From assembly GCA_033297075.1 (NCBI GenBank), contig MU858051.1, positions 124,001 through 188,000 on the forward strand: a stretch of 64,000 nucleotides of DNA, written 5' to 3'. Origin of the DNA: Rhypophila decipiens (taxonomy: Eukaryota > Ascomycota > Sordariomycetes > Sordariales > Naviculisporaceae). Of this stretch, positions 36,301-48,119 are shown in pieces (the stretch's first letter is position 1; each line of letters starts with the position of its first letter). A program made the position numbers and the translations under genes. The notes below the pieces were generated by a model. It was not told where the DNA came from. It was given only the letters and a program-made list of their open reading frames with translations, and did no database searches.

Positions 36301-39300
36301 GGTGAGCAATCTTCCGGTTGAACCTGCCTGCGATTCAGTCTTCAGAGCATAATGGCGCTACAACCAAATGTTCTTTTGGGTCCCGTCTTCATTCGAGACG
36401 GAATGCCGCCAAGTGAGAGGGCAAGAAAAAGCGGTCCTGGACTGCGATCTAAGGCAGTATACGGATACGTGTAACTCTATATGTGGGAATAGCTTCGACA
36501 CCTACACACAACCCGGCTGAAGTGATGCAGTCCGTTCAGGTACCTGTTCCGTACCTCGAAAGACCGGCCGTGGGTCCATCAATCTTCACCGCTCATTGAA
36601 CCAAAAGCTGCGGCTGTTTACCCAACCATTAGCCACCCAGCCAAATAGGCCTATGCACCTCGACAAAGACAACGAGACGCAATAGACGCAGGCTTGCTGC
36701 ACATCCGAGCTTGGGCCTTCGGTTTGTGCGACGATTCGGGAGACACCAGGAAGGCCCAAATGAGCTCCAGAGTCCCAGGTATAGTAATTGAGCAGCTAAA
36801 ACTCACAATTGGTGAGCAGAGGGAAGGAAATCCTCATTCGGCAGACGGCAACTGAATGGATGATCAGCGTTTCGTTGACCGTGACATTGGATCTGATGGT
36901 GAAATACCGCTACCTATCGCTTACAGGACAAACCATCTCTCATGCGGAGTTTTGCTTTCACAGCAGTCTTTTCGGCACGAGCAACTGTGTTCCGTCGCGG
37001 ACGAGCTGGCGAGCACATTCCCTGTTCTGTCACCATCCGGATGTCAGCATACTGAAAAGATAAGGTGCATTGGGAACTGCATATGTAGCCCATGAACGGG
37101 ACATCGCTACCTTGTTGGACCTTCTACAAAGATATACGACATATTCACGATTTCCCGGCTATGCCTCTTCCATTCCTGGGGAGCCCCCAACCTCCATGGT
37201 GAACTCAGCAGAAGCTCGTCTCAGACCTTTCAAGGCCGTGCTCGATGCTACAACAGATTTGATTTTCCCCAACTGCCGGTTGTTCCCCGGACCAATTCTG
37301 TGGTTGGGAATAGCCATGCCGCCGTGCTCTGGTTTCACACACCGAGACCATGGCATGCAAACCGAGCTCCGAGCATAAGGTCACGAGGTCATCAAAGACT
37401 TCAGCGGGCTTTTCAACGAATCCACAAGACTATTGTAGGTAATAGCTACCCGCGTACCAAAGTGGAGAGTTGCTCTGGGCTGTTTCTACCAGCGTTCCAC
37501 GCATGCAGTCACAGCGGGATGCCCTGTGGGTGCGTTAGCTTGATGCAAATGTATCGCCCCCTTTTTCTCCTTGGTTGGCAGGCAATGTGTGGTTTAAATA
37601 ACAACAGCTACTGGACGGCGGCGGATGGCGGGTAGCGGGTGTAAGTCCAGGGACGCAACGGAGGAGCAGATGCCCCACCAAAAAGATGACGTCCCACAAG
37701 AGCCCGATCGATGCTGCCATGATCCAAACGTTACAATGGAAGCCGACGACTTCGAAATGCAGATTCTATTTTGCTCACACCGATCAGGTAGACAATTGCC
37801 TAATGTCGCTGGGCCCCAACAATTTTGCCGTTTTGGGGTCATGAGGAGGTATTTGTGCAGCATGGATGGTCTGGGCTATGTACTTGGGACACCTGAACCT
37901 TGGTTTGCTCGTACACGAGGTTGGATTCTCTCAGACCAAGACTTCCTTTCCAGTTCCTTCTGATTCAGCATGGCCTGATCTGTCTGAGCATTGGAAATTG
38001 TCCGAATAACTGTGCGTCATCGCGAATACCTAGTATTTCTCACAGTACTAACACTCCAGACACAGCTCCAGCTCTTCTATAGTCCTGTTTGCGATGTCGG
38101 CATCACTTGGACGGAAAGCAACAGTGCTCTGTGAATATAAAGCGATATGGATACTGAATTCACACCGTTTTATCGACAACAAACTGGCATACCTAATTAA
38201 CCAGCCTCTGTTGCCTTCACCCTATAGCCACTCCCTGCCAACCTTGAACCACGATAGGAATAAGCGATACCAGTTTGGTTACGGGCTGCAGAGTACCTCT
38301 TACACTACTACCACTGCCATCTCGATTCTCGGGCCGGGTGGCAGCCCGCACTTCAGACCTTCTCTCGGTAATGAGTGCAAGCGTGATGATTTCATGGAAG
38401 CTCGACAGCTACCCTGTGACTTAATCGCCGACATCGCAGTCGTAGGACAGCACGATTGGTCCTCCTCTGGCTATCTTATCGTCGACCCTATGAAGTCGTA
38501 TTCTAAGATGACTCTACTCAGAGCGAATCTCTTCCTTCGTACCCCACGGTCCTTTCCAAGTACTCTCCATGAACAGGAATCGACGACTTGGGAGGAAGAG
38601 CCGGGTGTTGAACCCTGTAGGCATCATTTATTTTCCCTGGAAGTTGTTATTCGTTCTCCTCACAGTGCGACCACGAGAGCCTCCAGTGCCCCCTTTTTCT
38701 CGACTTCATCGGTCCCAGCCTGGCTTCTAGTTGGTGGACAATTTACCCCTCCAAGACCTCCATAACCCGTCCTCCCCGCTGGATCCAGGGGCTCGAAGAC
38801 CGGCCTATGCAGGACTAAAATACGTAATGTGCACTAAAAGGATAGGCCATTTGATGGCAGCCAGCTAACGAGCCAAGCGGCAATTCCTGGGCGGAAAAGA
38901 TGACGGAACTGAGGCGATCGCTCCCGGTCGTCAGCCCGGGAGAACTATTAATGAGGACGGTGAGAACTCACCTCAAGACTTGAACGACCCCACTACGTAT
39001 CGTATAAAAGCTGGGCAGTCCACCACCATCCAGGCGTTCGTGGGAGCTGGAGAACAGGCGGGTCCTGAAATGCTTGATTGGGGAAGTGAGAAGAGTCGGC
39101 GGATAGGTACTCACAGAGTCACAGCTAAAGTAAGGCCCTTCTTTGTCACAGAAGGCCTCAACAGAACCAGATCGACGTTTCATATCCTGCCCTTGCCTGA
39201 AGCCTCACTTCACCACACAGTCAGACCCAACTTGGCCTGCCAAGCTGCAGCCCCTCCTTGAAGTTGAAGCTCCCCTCCACGCAGCTTTAACTCGGCCCCT

Positions 39301-39878
39301 CCCTTTGTGGCTGATATCTTTTCTCATTTCGGTTCCACAGCGGCCCTCGGTGAAAGCACTGGACAGAATAAGGCCTGTTCAGAGAGCTACCCCGCTTAAA
39401 AGACGGGGAGCAACCACGTGGGAAATATGGGTCCAGGAACAAGAAACAGCTGAAGTGATTGGACGAGACTGTTCACTGCCAGTTTGAGACAGCCACAAGA
39501 GCGAGAGTCTGTGACCTTCCTCGAGAGGCAAGTGCTAAGACAGGCCACTACTAACGTCCCACCACAATCAAACACAGTACTAAGTAGGCAGGCGCAGTGG
39601 ACAAAACAACGTACATACAATACATACTGTATATACTGTTGTGACTGAGGGGTCTTCAGCTGGTGGGTAATAAGCTTGACCGGGCGGGTTTGTTGTTGCT
39701 GTGCAGAAACCCAATGCGTCCCCCCCTCTCTGTCCGATCTCATCATCTGAGGCTGTCCTCGAATTTGGCACATCACCTCTCGTTGCGCGCTCCTGTGTAT
39801 ACAAGAACCGCTACTCGGACTCTTAAATCAAATCCGCTCCTTCACCTCTCCCGTCTTGCTCCCATTCGGCGGTTCACA
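33308..39878. other. gene-poor interval of about 6.6 kb
   Basis: The gluconokinase promoter lies at the left end and the DPP3 promoter at the right end. The longest open frame is 38094-38765 (plus, 223 codons); it has no domain, no conserved-looking block and no splice continuation, so it is not called. Region 34500-35500 has overlapping frames on both strands, as GC-rich noncoding DNA often does. I see no RNA gene. Confidence 0.55.
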
Positions 39879-42711
39879 ATGGAGGCCAAAGAGCTCGTCC
39901 AGTATTTGGCTGATGCCCCTCCTGCGGTTGTGCGACTCGAGATAGAGAAGCATTTCGAGGCCCTTTCCGACAAGCAGAAGCGCTATGCCCACTTCATCAG
40001 CAGGTAAGGAATTTGCTATACGTCCGCCCAATGTAGATTGTGCATAACTCGGTGGACGGTTCCCAGTTTGGGAGTCTGCTCGCGTGACTACATGGCTCCT
40101 GTATCTGCAGTCAAGAACTTGGAAATCCACGCTAACCCAGTCCAATCCCATCTGATAGAGCTTCCTTTGCTGGCAACCGCATCGTCCTTCGCCAAGTGTC
40201 TCCCGAGTCTGAGCCCATCTACGACTTCATCATTGCCTTGCACAAAGCTTCCGAAGGTGACTGGAAAGCCCTTGCCGAGAAGACCGGCGTGGACGAGGCT
40301 GGTCTCTCCGCCTTTCTTCAGTATGCCGCCCAGTTCCTCGGCAACAGCGGAAACTACAAGAGCTTCGGAGACTCCAAATTTATCCCCAGGTGCGATGAAA
40401 AGGTCTTTGCAGCCCTGGCTTTGGCCTCTCCCGAGGCTGAGAAGCACTACAAGGCTACCAATGGCAGTATCTTCTCGTCAGACAAGCAGGGTCTTCTACA
40501 CCTGGGATTCCCCGACGAGGGTCACTTGACCACGTACTACCCCGACTCTCCCTCCATCACCAAAGACGAGATCGAGGCGGTCTCCAAGTGGATGCAGGCG
40601 AAGGGCCTGCTTCCGGAGAACACGAGGCTGAAGAAGACCGACAGCGGGTCATACGAGCTCCTTATTGCCTCTGGCAAGACCAGCCTTCCGAGTGAGGGGG
40701 GTGACATCGGAAAGGATACCGAGTTCAAGGTCGACGGTGGGCCGCTCGACGGCAAGACCATCAAGCTGGTCTATGGCGACTATGCGCCCGAGATGAGCGC
40801 CATTGCCGGCTACATCACGAAGGCGGCCGAGAACGCCGAGAACGAGACGCAGAAGAAGATGCACCTTGCATATGCCAAGTCGTTTGACGAGGGCTCGCTT
40901 TTAGCCTTTAAGGACAGCCAGAGATTCTGGATTCGCGATCAGGGCCCCATGGTCGAGTGTAATATCGGCTTTATCGAGACGTACCGTGATCCTGCTGGTG
41001 TCCGTGGCGAGTGGGAGGGTTTTGCTGCAGGTGAGTGAACATCTGGATCCTATTCTCGTGACGAGACCCGACACATTGGTTGTTTATATTTGCTTGTTCC
41101 GTGCGCTGACATTTACGATACGTCACAGTTGTTAATCGTGCGTTTGTCCCTCCTCTTCTCTCGGCTCGACCGCGGACTTGGCAACCGTTGTTGAGTAACT
41201 GCGTTGCTGACGCAGGCTGACTGATCATTATCTGAACTACAGTGGAGAGAACCAAGGCTTTTGGAGAGCTCGTTCGGTCAGCCCCTGACTTGATCCCTCT
41301 TCTCCCTTGGTCTAGCGAGTTTGAGAAGGACAAATTTTTGTCTCCTGACTTCACCTCGCTTGAAGTTCTGACGTTCTGCGGTATGTCTTTCCTTTCAAGA
41401 GAGCAGTGGTGCCATGCTATGGTTATATTTGGTCTGACCTTCGGGACATATAGGCTCCGGAATCCCTGCTGGTATCAACATGTGAGCCTCCCGGTCAATT
41501 TATCCGCCAGCCTTGTTATTGACACTGTGTCTGTCCAGCCCCAATTATGATGACATCAGACAGTCCGAGGGCTTCAAGAACGTGAGCTTAGGTGGGTTAT
41601 CTTAATTCCTCGCTTGAAGGCATACATGGCTAATTGATATCCAAGGCAACGTTCTGAGCGCCAAGGCTCCCGATGAGAAGATCCCCTTTATCAGAGACGA
41701 GGATCTGGAGGTATACAAGAAGTACCGTGACGCATCATTCGAGGTGCAGGTTGGACTTCATGAACTTACAGGTCGGTTATGTCATAAACCCTATTGTTTT
41801 ACCGACAGTTCGTTGACTTTGACTAGGGCATGGATGCGGCAAACTGCTCCAGGAGACTGCTCCTGGCGAGTACAACTTTGATCACAAGAACCCACCTATC
41901 AGCCCCCTGACGGATAAACCTGTCACTACGTGGTACAAGCCAGGCCAGACTTGGGGTTCGGTATTTGGTGGTCTTGCCGGTGCATACGAGGTTGGTGCAT
42001 CGTACGGTTAGGTTTTATGAATCCGGTTACTGACTTCAGAGTTAGGAATGCCGTGCTGAACTGGTCGCCATCTTCTTGAGGTAAGCGATTAACTCAGACA
42101 TCAGCTGGCTGTCACTTCATTTATTCTGACATCTGTACAGCTGCGAGTTCTCCACCCTCAAGATCTTCGGCTTTGGCGATGGCACCACAGATATCGACAG
42201 CGAGGCCGGTGATGTTCTCTACGCATCCTACCTGAGCATGGCACGCGCCGGTCTCGTCTCCGTCGAGTTCTGGGACCCCAAGAGTCAAAAGTGGGGACAA
42301 CCTCACTGCCAGGCACGATTCGCCATTCTCAAGTGCTTCCTCGAAGCTGAGGATGACTTTTGCAAATTGGAGTACAAGAACGAGGACCTCTCCGACCTGA
42401 CCATCAAGCTCGATCGGTCCAAGATCTTGACCAGCGGACGGAAAGCCGTCGGCGATATGCTTCGCAAGATCCATATCTACAAGTCTACTGCCGACGTGGA
42501 GAATGGCACCAAGTACTTTAGTGACATGTCCAACGTTGGGCTTGAGTACTGGGGTACCAAGGTGCGCGATGTGGTGCTCAAGAATAAGCAGCCACGTAAG
42601 GTGTTTGTGCAGGCGAACACGTATCTTGATGAGGAATCTGGAAAGGTTTCTATCAAGCACTACGAGGCTACGCCCGAGGGCATGATTCAGAGTTGGGCGG
42701 ATCGCTCCTAG
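39879..42711 (+). CDS. DPP3: dipeptidyl peptidase III (zinc metallopeptidase, M49)
   Basis: Ten exons: 39879-40003, 40159-41030, 41129-41137, 41243-41380, 41454-41481, 41539-41591, 41646-41771, 41827-41990, 42046-42080 and 42141-42711. They give 706 residues, the family's normal size, with every junction in frame. It releases dipeptides from short peptides in the cytosol. The zinc motif HELTGH falls at about residues 447-452 and is split by intron 7. The second motif EECRAE is at about 505-510. The ligands are thus His447, His452 and Glu506, with Glu448 as catalytic base, nearly the same numbers as in the human enzyme. Exon 3 is only 9 nt and restores the AVVN block before LERTKAF; without it the frame stays open, so predictors may miss it. 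The C-terminus ends [12 protein letters not shown]. Confidence 0.96.
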
Positions 42712-43096
42712 CTTGCTGTGGTTGCGGGTGCGGTAGTGAGCTTAGGGGCGAGGGCCAGGCTGTAAGATGTAAGGGAGGACGAGGCTGAGATGCAGCAAGG
42801 CTGAAGGGATGCGAAAAGCATATGATATCTGGAGATGCCTAGCTGGTCGTCTCTCTCTCTGGGCGAGGGCTCCGCCAAACTCCCCGATATAGCAAGCGAG
42901 AAATAAACAAAAGAATCAATACTACTGATTATCTTGCCTCACGTCGAGCGAGAGGACTAGCTTTTCTCATAATGTTCCCTGGCCGTAACGATTCTAGCCC
43001 TTCCTTCAGTGGGGTTTCAATTCTCACTAATAACTTGCTCGTCCTGTACTTGGTACCACTACATACAAACCTGTACGCCGTATTAAACCACTGGGA
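42712..43096. other. short convergent intergenic region
   Basis: These 385 bases hold the 3' ends of DPP3 and the DUF3074 gene. I see nothing else. Confidence 0.5.
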
Positions 43097-43605
43097 TCAT
43101 GTATTCTTGTCCCTCTCTTTGGCGATCCAACCCAGGAAAAGGGGCACATCCTTGGCGATCTGTCCCGGCACGGCGAGATTCTGTATAAACATGGGGAGAA
43201 CCCCTCCAGCGTCAGAGGTCAAAGCCATGAGCCACTCGATTTCTCCTTTTTCTCTTTTGACCTCTGTTGTCTCGTTGTTGCTGCTGCTCTGCCGGGTGGT
43301 CTGTTCCTCCTGGACTGGTGGAACTGGTGATGAGGAGGAGGAAGCTGCTGCTGCTGGCTGCTGTGAGCTTGGTACTACACGAGGAGAAGAAGAAGGGTCA
43401 AGCTGCCGAATACGTTCGATGCTGGCGTATGAAGCTATAACTGTTTCTTTGGCGATGTGGATGCCTTCTACACTGGAGGCTGCTGTTCCGACGTGCTCTT
43501 TTCGGAAGGTGCTCCCGAAATAGTCCGGTATCGTGACGCTGATGACGAGGAACTCCCGCCTTTCTTGTGACACTTGTTTTGCTTGAATGTCAGTGGCGTT
43601 TGCCA

Positions 43606-43645
<40 letters not shown>

Positions 43646-44458
43646 ATTGTCGACATCCATAGCAGAACAAGTCATCTGCAGAATGGGAAAAGTCCGGTCC
43701 TTGAGAGGTTTGCCTACCCTGTGGCGTGCTTCGAGTATGCAGAGGGAGAAGTTCGACCATGTTTCGTAGCCTATTGTCTGGGGTGGCTTTTTTCGTTTTT
43801 GCCAATGTCAGTTTTAAAACTTGGGCTAGATTATGAAGAGGTCATAATGCAGGAAGAGTGAATATGGAGGATTGCTTACCACCCCCTCGCAATCCCAAAC
43901 AACCCTCTTCTCCATCCGAATCACACTCGGCGTAAAGAGCTTCTCGGTCTCGGGGTGTTTCTCCTTGAAGCACTCTCTAAACTCCTCCCAACTAGCGGTC
44001 CGTTCGTCTCTCTTATCCTGATGAACACTCCGTCGACAGACCCAAGTCTCGTCCCTGACCGGCTTGTCTGGTGTTGTTCCTCCTGTTGTTATGAGATCCT
44101 TAAGCTCCCCAGCCTTAATAACCCGCTCAAACAACTCAACATTCACCTTCCCCTTAGTCGCCGGTGTAGGTGTATATGACTTGCTTCCCTTGGGTTTCCA
44201 TATTTTTATCTTGTCCTGCGTATATTTTTTCTTGGGAGAAACAGAGTCAATAAAAGGAACAGCTTCCCTTAACAGAGAACCCAGGAACTGGGTCAGTCCA
44301 TCGCTGCTGCGAGCTTTATCGTCGTCGTCGCCTTTGGCGGCCAGATTGTCAGCGCCGGCACCTCCTATCACCGGGCTAGTTGGTAATTGAGCTGTTTTGA
44401 TACCCCAAAGACGAACCAGAGGCCCGAGAGAATTGTGAGGCGTGGCCATGAATTTCAC
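43097..44458 (-). CDS. DUF3074 / START-like fungal protein
   Basis: Exons on the minus strand are 43880-44458 and 43097-43777, giving 419 residues; the 102-nt intron starts GTAAGC and ends CCCCAG. A second Met at residue 4 (44449) is an equally good start. Seen: ETWVCRRSVHQDKRDERTAS, then WEEFRECFKEKH, then VVWDCEGV joined across the intron to TIGYETWSNFSLCILEARH, and later EFLVISVTIPDYF. I recognise these as the DUF3074 domain, a START-related fold found in fungi and thought to bind lipids; the ligand is unknown. A (GTT)13 tract at 43607-43645 inserts a run of about 15 Asn in the middle of the domain. The C-terminal end VPLFLGWIAKERDK is also typical. Confidence 0.8.
43607..43645 (-). repeat. 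(AAC)13 microsatellite encoding poly-Asn
   Basis: Thirteen uninterrupted GTT units on the plus strand read as AAC on the coding strand of the DUF3074 gene. Length change by whole units would keep the frame. Confidence 0.95.
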
Positions 44459-45522
44459 TCCTCTGGATGGTTGTCTGTCGATTCAGATGAAGGAATGATT
44501 GAGGCCGAATATCTGATATGGCTAGGACATTCCCAGCTCCGAGAGTAGTCTTAGGTTGATTAAGATAATGATGATGCTAGGTTGAGACTATGGGAGGGAA
44601 ATATAAGATAATTGCACTCGAGATGTTTTGAGAGAAGCAGAAGAGTGTAATTGAGCGAGGTTGTCGTCAAGCAAGTCGGCCGATCAATTCCTTTGTCCGT
44701 CGTATTCCCTCGCACATATGGGTTACAGCATGTGAATCGGTGTCTCATACAAGACTTCACCCGCACCTGAATACAAAGGCACAAAATACAATATTCCACG
44801 GTAAATAGTCAAATTAGTATACCTAATTAACAAGGTTGCTAGGTCTATCAGTGACTTTGTTAATACATTTATCTTAGAACAATGTATTTATATACCTAGT
44901 AAAAGGCTTATTTTACAGTTGATTAAGGCCTCCTAAAGTCCCGAGCAAGGCCCCGGTTAGGTAGTGCAGCTTGACTATTTACCGTGGAATACTGTATGAA
45001 CATCTATATAGTATCATTACTCGCGCTATTACAATACAAAAGAGAATAGAAATAATTTTAAACCCCAACTCTCGCTCGCCTGGCTTCAGAGGTTAACTGT
45101 TGGAAAGGGGATCAAGCCCCGTTTCATAGCTGCGTCATCCTCATTCCCTGCGCTGCTGGTATTTCCCAAACGCAAACCCGGATTTCTCGACGTTATCTCG
45201 TTGCCCATTTCTTTGCTGAAATAAAACCATGGTTTTCTTCAACCTGACTCCCAAGTTCCTGTCGCCGCCGAGATGCCTGCTCTGTAAAGACCTTTGGCCC
45301 TGCGCCTTGCTTTGATTAAAGAAGCTGTATCCGATACTCCCAAGAAGAATTTTGAATTGACTCTTTCTGTCAAGGCTTCGCCCATAAACCATCCAATAAT
45401 TGGTGGTTATTTATATCCTTTCGAATATCGTCCGAATAACTGTAAATCCTAACTCATAGGTGCGGGAATGTCCTATTAGCTATTATGGGGCCGATTAAGT
45501 TGCCCTTCATCATGGAGTAACT
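44459..45522. other. intergenic region with an inverted-repeat element
   Basis: The DUF3074 upstream region lies on the left and the zafA 3' flank on the right. Apart from the element at 44794-44989 it is AT-rich DNA with no coding signal. Confidence 0.55.
44794..44989. mobile_element. MITE, Tc1/mariner-like (196 bp, TA target duplication)
   Basis: The two ends are perfect 19-bp terminal inverted repeats, TTCCACGGTAAATAGTCAA at 44794-44812 and its reverse complement at 44971-44989. Each end is flanked by TA (44792-44793 and 44990-44991), the target-site duplication of Tc1/mariner transposases. The AT-rich interior has no coding capacity, so the element is non-autonomous and would need a transposase from elsewhere. 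No second copy was noticed in this window. It lies between two genes and interrupts neither. Confidence 0.85.
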
Positions 45523-47715
45523 TCAAAACACACTCTCGATCTTTGGCGAAGTCATGATTTCTGTTGTTGACTTGCTGTCGCTCTCCTTGTAATGGGTCTT
45601 CGCATGGCGTCGAAGCTGGTCCTGGCGATGGAAGTCGCGGTTGCAGCCCGGGAAGGCACAGCTGAAGCGGCCTCTTTGTTCGTGCGTGCGTTTATGCTTG
45701 GATAGGTTGGACGATTCACTAAACATTTTGCCGCACACAGGACATTTCAGAGGTTTTATTCCAGTGTGGATTCGCTGGTGCATCGCTGGATCAGAAATGA
45801 TAAATTAGCATGCAAATCTCAAGACTCATCATCGACTGCTACTTACTCAGCGCGCTTGGGTATCTGAAAGTTTTGTGGCAGACGTTGCATTCGAGCGGCT
45901 TCTCCCCTCTATGTATGAACATGTGCTGGTTCAAGGCCTGTTTAGCTGAAAATCCCTTGCCACATAGCGAGCAGACATGAGGTTTATCTGGGAAGAGAGG
46001 CAAGTTAGTTGTGTTTCCCGTTGATGGTCCCGAGGCTCAGACTTACGCCCAATATGTGTCTGCATGTGTCTTTCAATCTTGCTCCTCTGTGGGAAGCCCG
46101 AGGCGCCTTGGGCGCTTCTTGGGCAGCCAAGCCAGCCACAGCTGAAGCCATCGGGACCTTTAACTGCATGCTTGATGTGCCTGTTGACAGAGTGGTCAAA
46201 CAGCTCCCCCGAATCGGCAAATATTTGACCACAGACGTCTGCGGTCGGATTCTCTCGCCAAAGACATCTGTGTTCGCGATCTGCCTCCATGTCGACAGTA
46301 CCACTCTCAGACTCTTCAGTCATACTCCTGGATGGAGATGGGTGAGTCTGCTTAACATCCGCCATTTCCACGCTGTGCGAGAGGGGAGTCAATGGGGATG
46401 GCGTATTCGCAGATGCTCCAGAGTCTGAAGTGTCAAACGGAGTCGCTGGTGATCGCGAATTGGTGCCATTAGACGCTATGGCCTGTCCTTGTTGTGGTCT
46501 TGGATTCACTTGTAAAGAGTCTTGCAAGCTACTCACAAGCTCCTTATACGACGGCCGGTGCTGTTGATTATAGTGTTCTAAGAAGGCCTCGGGGTTGCTA
46601 ATCTCGGCCCCACACTCTGGGAAAATGGGATTCATTTGCATATCTGGCTCTTCCATAATGGAGTGAAGTCTGTTGAACAGCGCCGGGTTCTGGTAGACAA
46701 GTGGCAGGTGACAGTTGCCGTTTCCATAATTGCGAGGGTCGTCGAGCAGACACGGGGATCTTGTGCATGAAGACGAATCCGGATCGCTGTGAGCAACCAG
46801 CGCATGGTCTATGATCGGTGCGAAATTGTGCCCAAACGCATTTGGAAGCAGATTAGGTAGCCCAAGAAGAGCTTGTTGGGCGTGGTGTGATATACCAAAC
46901 CCAAAGGTATTCAAGCCTGGGGTCAACAATGTTAGAATGCTTCTTCCTTTCCCTTCAAACCGGGGACGAGAGGAAATAGACCCACCAGGAGACTGAAGGC
47001 TATAGCCATGGTATGATGGTTCGGGGGCGTGAGTAATAGATATTAGAGCAGCTGCACCGCTGGCGACCTCGGGAGGTACATCGACAGGGCGACTCGGACA
47101 GTTCTGGTCAGTACATGCGTCGTCCTTGTTAGCACATGCAATGTTAGTGCATTTGCCGACCATGGTGCATTGGCTATCGCAGCAGCTATCGGCCATAGAC
47201 TGACAGTCATCGTCGGCACCGCGGTGGTCAGGTTCGAGTGGACTATACCACGAATGATTCATGACATCTGAGCCTGAAGCATGAGCCGATCCGCGCCAGG
47301 AGAATGGGTTGGTATCAACATCGGAGGAGTAATTGTAGAGCACGCCCGGATCATGTCGAGATGACATGCCGCGTGTAGGCCACCCTAGAGGAACACCGTG
47401 AGGAGGACCTCGGTGGTTAAAGTACTGGGAGCCGTTGTAGAGGCCAACGCCCGAGCACTGGTCAACACAGAGATCATCGTGGGACTCGTGTGCGTTGGCA
47501 CTCGGCAACCGAGAGAACCCATTGTCGTTCGGCGGCTGCTGTGTGTGGAGGAGCTGTTGTGAATTCATCATGGAGTAGTCGATTGCATGGCTCAGCTGTG
47601 TCAAACTTTGGCTATGGTGATGGTTGCGTGGGCCTTGCGGAGAGGTGGGAAAGATGTTGCGATGGATGTTGTGATGATACTTGAACGACTCTGGGTCAAT
47701 AAAGGGGTTGTCCAT
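45523..47715 (-). CDS. zafA: C2H2 zinc-responsive transcription activator, ZafA/Zap1-like
   Basis: Exons on the minus strand are 46986-47715, 46047-46916, 45847-45987 and 45523-45785, giving 667 residues. The 69-nt intron 46917-46985 has a length divisible by three and no stop, so retention would add 23 residues; the other two introns (45988-46046, 45786-45846) are required. Seen: a Cys-rich segment at about residues 171-206 (eight Cys, among them CTDQNCPSRP). Two atypical fingers follow (CLWRENPTADVCGQIF with SVNRH, and CGWLGCPRSAQGASG with HMQTH), then four regular C2H2 fingers. The KPLKCPVCGKMFSESSNLSKH finger closely resembles one in yeast Zap1, and the two atypical plus several regular fingers match Zap1/ZafA layout. 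Family role: activates zinc transporter genes in zinc limitation. A CAAGGT cluster upstream suggests autoregulation. Confidence 0.85.
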
Positions 47716-47719
47716 CGTA

Positions 47720-48119
47720 CAAGGTCGAGTATATAGGGGATAGTAGCGACTAGGATTTGCAGAGAATCGTCGAGATGCCTCATGCGATCCCAGTGATGAA
47801 CGTTCCCGGGCTTTTGTGCCGAGAAGTCAAGGTTAGATTTTGGTTCAGTGACGCGGCGATACGACGCCTGCATCGAGCAGTTGAATGAGCGCAGTCCGAG
47901 AAACTGTTTCTATTAAATTGGCGACTGACTCCGATCCGAAAATTGTTGTTATCCTAGCACGGCAAATTGAAGCAATTGAACTTGGCGATGGTGGATGAGT
48001 TTTAGTTGCTTGAGTGGTTGTGGTGTTTTGGTGGGCTGGACTGGGTAGCGGGCGAGAACCTTGATGGCTGCGTGGGTTTTGTGGGCGTTGGAACTTCTTT
48101 TTAGGGGAACAAGCAAGGT
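47720..48119 (-). promoter_or_regulatory. cluster of four CAAGGT zinc-response-type motifs upstream of zafA
   Basis: CAAGGT occurs at 47720-47725, 47828-47833 and 48114-48119, and its reverse complement ACCTTG at 48058-48063. A fifth copy (ACCTTG) is at 48488-48493. CAAGGT is the core reported for Aspergillus ZafA sites and forms the half of the yeast Zap1 element ACCTTNAAGGT. By simple base-frequency reasoning a 6-mer on both strands is expected about 0.2 times in 400 bases, so four is an excess. The nearest copy is only a few bases before the start codon, within the probable 5' UTR. Confidence 0.6.

Noticed and set aside
38094..38765. A 223-codon plus-strand open frame
   Set aside because: No recognisable domain or conserved-looking block and no credible promoter or splice continuation; possible orphan gene but not supportable.
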